Source: Bathymodiolus brooksi
Lineage: Eukaryota; Mollusca; Bivalvia; Mytilida; Modiolidae
DNA length: 64,000 bases
Reading direction: 5' to 3'
Assembly (NCBI GenBank): GCA_963680875.1
Contig: OY804579.1
Location: 26,645,804-26,709,803 of the forward strand
Part shown: in pieces, positions 57,401 through 64,000 of the stretch
How the letters are laid out: the number at the start of each line of letters is the position of its first letter
Position numbering within the stretch: the first letter of the stretch is position 1
Notes under the pieces: model-generated
What the model was told of the DNA's origin: nothing
Database searches by the model: none
The model's input: the letters and a program-made list of their open reading frames with translations, nothing else
Position numbers and translations under genes: made by a program

Positions 57401-60400
57401 TTGTGAAGTAAATCTGATTACCCGTCTAGGAGTTATTGCCCTTTTTTATTTTTATTTTTTTTAATTTAAACATTTTTGTGTGATATTTCAAAAACTATTA
57501 GAGATAAAGGTTAAGTTTAAATTGCAAACATGTGCAGCATATTAAGATCTACATACACTGTAATTTTGAAGTTAATCTGAGTACCCAATTTGGAGTTATT
57601 ACCCTTTTTTTCGTCAAATTTTCAAAATGTTAATACCTTTTGTCCTTTATTTCAAAAACTATAAGAGATAGATGTTAAGTTTAAACAGCAAACATGTTCA
57701 GCATGTCAAGATCAATCTAGCCTGCAATTTTAAAGTAAATCTGATTACCCATCTTGAAGTTATTGCCCTTTTTTCATCAAATTTTAAAAATGTTAATACT
57801 TTTCATCCTTTATTTCAAAAACTATAAGAGATAGATGTTGAGTGTAAACTGAAAACATGTTCAGCTTGTCAAGATCTACATGCCCTGCAATTTTGAAGTA
57901 AATCTGATTACCCGTCTAGGAGTTATTGCCCTTTTTTCATCATTTTTTAGCTCACCTGACCCAAAGGGCCATGTGAGGTATTGCCATCACTTGGCGTCCG
58001 TCATCCGTCCGTTAACTTTTTCATATTTTAATCTTCTCCTCTGAAACAACTTGGCCAAATGGAACCAAACTTGGCAGTAAACATCTATGTAAGGTCCTCT
58101 ATAAAGTTTCTCCATTTAGTCCATTTGGCCTACAAACATGGCCGCCAAGATTAATTCTTTTAGCTCACCTGACCCAAAGGGTCATGTGAGGTATTGCCAT
58201 CACTTGGCGTCCGTCGTCCATCCGTTAACTTTTCATATTTTAATCTACTCCTCTGAAACAACTGGACCAAATTGTACAAACTTGGCAGAAAGCATCTATA
58301 TAAGGTCCTCTATAAAGTTTCTTCATTTCGTCCCATTCTGCTAACAAACATGGCCGCTGTTACTAAAAATAGAACATAGGGTAAAATTGAGGGTCATGTG
58401 AGGTATTGCCATCACTTGGCGTCTGTCGTCCGTACGTTAACTTTTCATATTTTAATCTACTCCTCTGAAACAACTGGACCAAATTGTACAAACTTGGCAG
58501 AAAGCATCTATATAAGGTCCTCTATAAAGTTTCTTCATTTCGTCCCATTCCGCCAACAAATATGGCCGCCAAGGGCAATTCTTGTTTCTGATTGGCTAAT
58601 GTTAATAAAATCTTCTCCTCTGAAACTGCTTGGCCAAATGGAGCCAAACTTGGCAGGAAGCATCTATGTAAGATCCTCTATAAAACTTCTTCATTTAATT
58701 CCATTCGGCCAACAAACATGGCCACTGTTACTAAAAATAGAACATAGGGTAAAATTGAGGGTAAAATTGCACGTTTTTGGTAACAACTCAAAAACCGTTA
58801 ATAATATCAGAAATCTGACATGGGCAAAAATGATCAGCACAGGCAGATCTAACTACCCTGAAATTTTGAAGAAAATCTGATTACCTATCTTGGAGTTATT
58901 GCCCTTTTTTCATCAAATTTTCAAAATTTTAATACTTTTCGTTTTTTATTTCAAAAACTATAAGAGATAGACGTTAAGTTTAAACAGCAAACATGTGCAG
59001 CATGTCAAGATCTACATGCCCTGCAATTGTGAAGTAAATCTGATTACCCGTCTAGGAGTTATTGCCCTTTTTTATTTTTATTATTTTTAATTTAAACATT
59101 TTTGTCTGATATTTCAAAAACTATTAGAGATAAAGGTTAAGTTTAAATTGCAAACATGTGCAGCATATTAAGATCTACATACACTGTAATTTTGAAGTTA
59201 ATCTGAGTACCCAATTTGGAGTTATTGCCCTTTTTTTCATCAAATTTTCAAAATTTTAATACTTTTCGTTTTTTATTTCAAAAACTATAAGAGATAGACG
59301 TTAAGTTTAAACAGCAAACATGTTCAGCATGTCAAGATCAATCTAGCCTGCAATTTTAAAGTAAATCTGATTACCCATCTTGAAGTTATTGCCCTTTTTT
59401 CATCAAATTTTAAAAATGTTAATACTTTTCATCCTTTATTTTAAAAACTATAAGAGATAGATGTTGAGTGTAAACTGAAAACATGTTCAGCTTGTCAAGA
59501 TCTACATGCCCTGCAATTTTGAAGTAAATCTGATTACCCGTCTAGGAGTTATTGCCCTTTCTTCATCATTTTTTAGCTAACCTGACCCAAAGGGCCATGT
59601 GAGGTATTGCCATCACTTGGCGTCCGTCATCCCTCCGTTAACTTTTTCATATTTTAATCTTCTCCTCTGAAACAATTTTGGCCAAAAGGAACCAAACTTG
59701 GCAGTAAACATCTATGTAAGGTCCTCTATAAAGTTTCTCCATTTAGTCCATTTGGCCTACAAACATGGCCGCCAAGATTAATTCTTTTTAGCTCACCTGA
59801 CCCAAAGGGTCATGTGAGGTATTGCCATCACTTGGCGTCTGTCGTCCGTACGTTAACTTTTCATATTTTAATCTACTCCTCTGAAACAACTGGACCAAAT
59901 TGAACCAAGCTTGGCAGAAAGCATCTATATAAGGTCCTCTATAAAGTTTCTTCATTTCGTCCCATTCCACCAACAAATATGGCCGCCAAGGGCAATTCTT
60001 GTTTCTGATTGGCTAATGTTAAATAAATCCTCTCCTCTGAAACTGCTTGGCCAAATGGAGTTAAACTTGGCAGGAAGCATCTATGTAAGATCCTCTATAA
60101 AACCTCTTCATTTAGTTCCATTTGGCCAACAAACATGGCCGCTGTTACTAAAAATAGAACATAGGGTAAAATTGAGGGTAAAATTGCACGTTTTTGGTAA
60201 CAACTCAAAAACAGTTAATAATATCAGAAATCTGACATGGGCAAAAATTATCAGCACAGGAAGATCTAACTACCCTGAAATTTTGAAGAAAATCTGATTA
60301 CCTATCTTGGAGTTATTGCCCTTTTTTCATCAAATTTTCAAAATTTTAATACTTTTCGTTTTTTATTTCAAAAACTATAAGAGATAGACGTTAAGTTTAA

Positions 60401-60487
60401 ACAGCAAACATGTGCAGCATGTCAAGATCTACATGCCCTGCAATTGTGAAGTAAATCTGATTACCCGTCTAGGAGTTATTGCCCTTT
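48425..60487 (+). repeat. Tandem array of ~1.41 kb HLE-derived units (about 8.5 copies)
   Basis: Units begin with header A (AGCTCACCTGACCCAAAGGG then TCATGTGAGGT) near 48428, 49843, 51259, 52666, 54081, 55489, 56902, 58160 and 59790. Each holds two ~165-bp core monomers, four to five ~155-bp GATTACCCRTCT monomers, and a second header B (AAAGGGCCATGTGAGG) about 213 bp before the next A. Two unit variants alternate, making a 2822-bp super-repeat that is almost identical from copy to copy. Two units are shortened near 57085 and 58390. No unit has the family's 3' hairpin. The many 60-176-codon open frames are translations of the repeats and are not called. Confidence 0.9.
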
Positions 60488-63400
60488 TTAGTTCACCTGG
60501 ACCAAAGGTCCAGGTGAACTATTGCCATCACTTGGCGTCCGTCGTCTGTCGTCTGTAGTCTGTCGTCTGTAAACTTTTCACATTTCAAGCTTCTTCTCCA
60601 AAACCTGTAAACTTTTCACATTTCAAGCTTCTTCTCCAAAACCACTTGGCCGATTGGAACCGAACTTAGCAGGAATGTTCCTTGGATGGTCCTCTACAAA
60701 GTTACTGTTTTTCGTTCCAGTCGGATATTCAATATGGCTGCCAGGGCTAATAATATGCTCTGATTGGCTGAAATTTCAAAGATCTTCTTCTCCGAAACTA
60801 ATGAACTGACTGAACCCAAACTGTAAAGGAATGATCATTGGAATGTCCTTTACCAAGTTACTGTTTTTTATGCCGATCGGAAATCCAAGATGGCCGCCAT
60901 CGCAGGACATAGATTAACATTGGACCCTATGGGAAAATGTTCAAATGCCTTCTTCTCAGAAACTACAAATATGATTAAAGCCAAACTGTACATGAATGTT
61001 CATTGGATGGTCCTCTACAATCGTAAGGTTTTTTGTTCCGATATGAAATTCAAAATGGCGGCTACGGCAGGACTTAGTTTAACATTGGACCCTATGGGAA
61101 AAATGTTTCAAAATGCTTCTTCTCTGAAACCACTTGGACAGTTGAAACCAAACTGCCCAGGAATGATCATTGGAAGGTCCTCTACAAATTTTCTGGTTTT
61201 TATGCCGGTCGGAAATCCAAGATGGCCACCACCGCAGGACATAGATTAACATTGGACCCTATGGGAAAATGTTCAAATGCCTTCTTCTCAGAAACTACAA
61301 ATATTATTAAAGCCAAACTGTACATGAATGTTCATTGGATGGTCCTCTACAATCTTAAGGTTTTTTGTTCCGATATGAAATTCAAAATGGCGGCTACGGC
61401 AGGACTTAGTTTAACATTGGACCCTATGGGAAAAATGTTTCAAAATGCTTCTTCTCTGAAACCACTTGGACAGTTGAAACCAAACTGCCCAGGAATGATC
61501 ATTGGAAGGTCCTCTACAAATTTCTGTTTTTTATGCCGGTCGGAAATCCAAGATGGCTGCCACCGCAGGACATAGATTAACATTGGACCCTATGGGAAAA
61601 TGTTCAAATGCCTTCTTCTCAGAAACTACAAATATTATTATAGCCAAACTGTACATGAATGTTCATTGGATGGTCCTCTACAATCTTAAGGTTTTTTGTT
61701 CCGATATGAAATTCAAAATGGCGGCTACGGCAGGACTTAGTTTAACATTGGACCCTATGGGAAAAATGTTTCAAAATGCTTCTTCTCTGAAACCACTTGG
61801 ACAGTTGAAACCAAACTGCCCAGGAATGATGATTGGAAGGTCCTCTACAAATTTTCTGTTTTTTATGCCGGTCGGAAATCCAAGATGGCCGCCACCGCAG
61901 GACATAGATTAACATTGGACCCTATGGGAAAATGTTCAAATGCCTTCTTCTCAGAAACTACAAATATGATTAAAGCCAAACTGTACATGAATGTTCATTG
62001 GATGGTCCTCTACAATCTTAAGGATTTTTGTTCCGATATGAAATTCAAAATGGCGGCTACGGCAGAACTTAGTTTAACATTGGACCCTATGGGAAAAATG
62101 TTTCAAAATGCTTCTTCTCTGAAACCACTTGGACAGTTGAAACCAAACTGCCCAGGAATGATCATTGGAAGGTCCTCTACAAATTTTTTGTTTTTTATGC
62201 CGGTCGGAAATCCAAGATGGCTGCCACCGCAGGACATAGATTAACATTGGACCCTATGGGAAAATGTTCAAATGCCTTCTTCTCAGAAACTACAAATATT
62301 ATTAAAGCCAAACTGTACATGAATGTTCATTGGATGGTCCTCTACAATCTTAAGGTTTTTTGTTCCGATATGAAATTCAAAATGGCGGCTACGGCAGGAC
62401 TTAGTTTAACATTGGACCCTATGGGAAAAATGTTTCAAAATGCTTCTTCTCTGAAACCACTTGGACAGTTGAAACCAAACTGCCCAGGAATGATCATTGG
62501 AAGGTCCTCTACAAATTTTCCGTTTTTTATGCCGGTCAGAAATCCAAGATGGCCGCCACCGCAGGACATAGATTAACATTGGACCCTATGGGAAAATATT
62601 CAAATGCCTTCTACTCAGAAACTACAAATATGATTAAAGCCAAACTGTACATGAATGTTCATTAGATGGTCCTCTACAAACTTTACGTTTTTTGTTCTGG
62701 TATGAAATTCAAAATGGCGGCTACGGCAGGACTTAGTTTAACATTGGACCCTATGGGAAAAATGTTTCAAAATGCTTCTTCTCTGAAACCACTTGGACAG
62801 TTGAAACCAAACTGCCCAGGAATGATCATTGGAAGGTCCTCTACAAATTTTCTGTTTTTTATGCCGGTCGGAAATCCAAGATGGCCGCCACCGCAGGACA
62901 TAAATTAACATTGGACCCTATGGGAAAATATTCAAATGCCTTCTACTCAGAAACTACAAATATTATTAAAGCCAAACTGTACATGAATGTTCATTAGATG
63001 GTCCTCTACAAACTTTACGTTTTTTGTTCTGGTATGAAATTCAAAATGGCGGCTACGGCAGGACTTAGTTTAACATTGGACCCTATGGGAAAAATGTTTC
63101 AAAACGCTTCTTCTCTGAAACCACTTGGATAATTGAAACCAAACTGCCTAGGAATGATCATTGGAAGGTCCTCTACAAATTTTATGTTTTTTATGCCGAT
63201 CGGAAATCCAAGATGGCCACCACCGCAATACATAGATTAACATTGGACCCTATGGGAAAATGTTCAAATGCCTTCTACTCAGAAACTACAAATATGATTA
63301 AAGCCAAACTGTACATGAATGTTCATTAGATGGTTCTCTACAAACTTTACGTTTTTTGTTCTGGTATGAAATTCAAAATGGCGGCTACGGCAGGACTTAG

Positions 63401-64000
63401 TTTAACATTGGACCCTATGGGAAAAATGTTTCAAAACGCTTCTTCTCTGAAACCACTTGGATAATTGAAACCAAACTGCCCAGGAATGATCATTGGAAGG
63501 TCCTCTACAAAGTTTCTGGTTTTTTTTGCCGATCGGAAATTCAAGATGGCCGCCACCGCAGGACATAGATTAACATTGGACCCTATGGGAAAATGTTCAA
63601 ATGCCTTCTTCTCAGAAACTACAAATATGATTAAAGCCAAACTGTACATGAATGTTCATTGGATGATTCTCTACAAACAATACGTTTTTTGTTCCGATAT
63701 GAAATTCAAAATGGCGGCTACGGCAGGACTTAGTTTAACATTGGACCCTATGGGAAAAATGTTTCAAAATGCTTCTTCTCTGAAACCACTTAGACAGTTG
63801 AAACCAAACTGCCCAGGAATGATCATTGGAAGGTCCTCTACAAAGTTTCTGTTTTTTATGCCGGTCGGAAATCCAAGATGGCCACCACCGCAGGACATAG
63901 ATTAACATTGGACCCTATGGGAAAATGTTCAAATGCCTTCTTCTCAGAAACTACAAATATGATTAAAGCCAAACTGTACATGAATGTTCATTGGATGGTC
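60488..64000 (+). mobile_element. HLE copy of the 23091 type, 3' end beyond window
   Basis: Interrupts the last 1.41 kb unit at ATTGCCCTTTT. Starts TTAGTTCACCTGGACC-AAA-GGTCCAGGTGAACT, a perfect 14-bp-arm palindrome, then GTCGTCTGTCGTCTG repeats and a ~40-bp duplication (AAACTTTTCACATTTCAAGC twice). From 60890 onward the same 332-bp units as at 23.4-29.1 kb follow, with the same two variants in the same general order (ATTGGATGG forms first, ATTAGATGG forms from about 62560). About nine to ten units fit before the edge. No genes. Confidence 0.92.

Noticed and set aside
48550..60297. Frames of 128-176 codons beginning [16 protein letters not shown]
   Set aside because: They repeat once per 1.41 kb unit and follow the DNA repeat; no recognisable protein family.
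1..64000. tRNA, rRNA or bacterial-type operon features
   Set aside because: None seen on either strand. The T-arm-like words at 11640-11660 do not fold into a tRNA by eye.

Overview
The window is animal nuclear DNA, AT-rich and crowded with decayed transposable elements. A bivalve mollusc is the most likely source. The evidence is a diacylglycerol-lipase gene broken into short GT-AG exons, a mix of LINE, Penelope-like, DIRS-like, Tc1 and hAT-like elements, and repeats that I recall as common in mussel, oyster and scallop genomes. That last point is from memory and no search was run.

The only host gene I can support is a diacylglycerol lipase (DAGL, beta-like) on the + strand. Three exons are visible, at 6266-6393, 10558-10699 and 36027-36146. 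They join in phase and carry the GHSLG nucleophile elbow and the sequence after it. The introns (about 4 kb and 25 kb, and probably more beyond 36 kb) hold nearly everything else here. Upstream exons and most of the 3' end lie outside the window or were not found.

Layout: 1-524 is an open minus-strand ORF running off the left edge. 2285-3935 is a dead Tc1-like transposon with TIRs, and 4941-5620 a second, frameshifted Tc1 transposase. 6680-7800 is a ruined Penelope-like reverse transcriptase. 7825-14905 holds several copies of one repeat family. 15916-20840 is a DIRS-like retrotransposon split by a 3.2 kb copy of that family. 21044-33569 is an L1/Tx1-like LINE flanked by a 147-bp direct repeat and split by a 6.25 kb copy of the same family. 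36.3-42.3 kb has more copies inside pogo- and hAT-like debris. 42.3-46.6 kb is an approximately 40-bp minisatellite holding a 1.5 kb hAT-like element. 47446-48331 is an 886-bp element with an 8-bp TSD. 48425-60487 is a tandem array of 1.41 kb units. 60488 to the window end is another large copy of the repeat family.

The dominant and most interesting component is this repeat family, called HLE here (Helitron-like element, inferred). Each copy starts with a 5' palindrome (AGYTCACCT...AAA...AGGTGARCT) and carries tandem core monomers of about 155-166 bp. Complete copies end with AGGTGARCG, then a GGCTC/GAGCC hairpin and CTRGT. The arms of both hairpins, and the 5'/3' terminal pair, differ between subfamilies in a compensatory way, which suggests structural selection. 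Two copies landed in retrotransposon coding regions, and one of these fixes the element ends almost to the base. All 13 copies I count lie in the same orientation. Almost all the many small ORFs in the arrays are by-products of the repeats.
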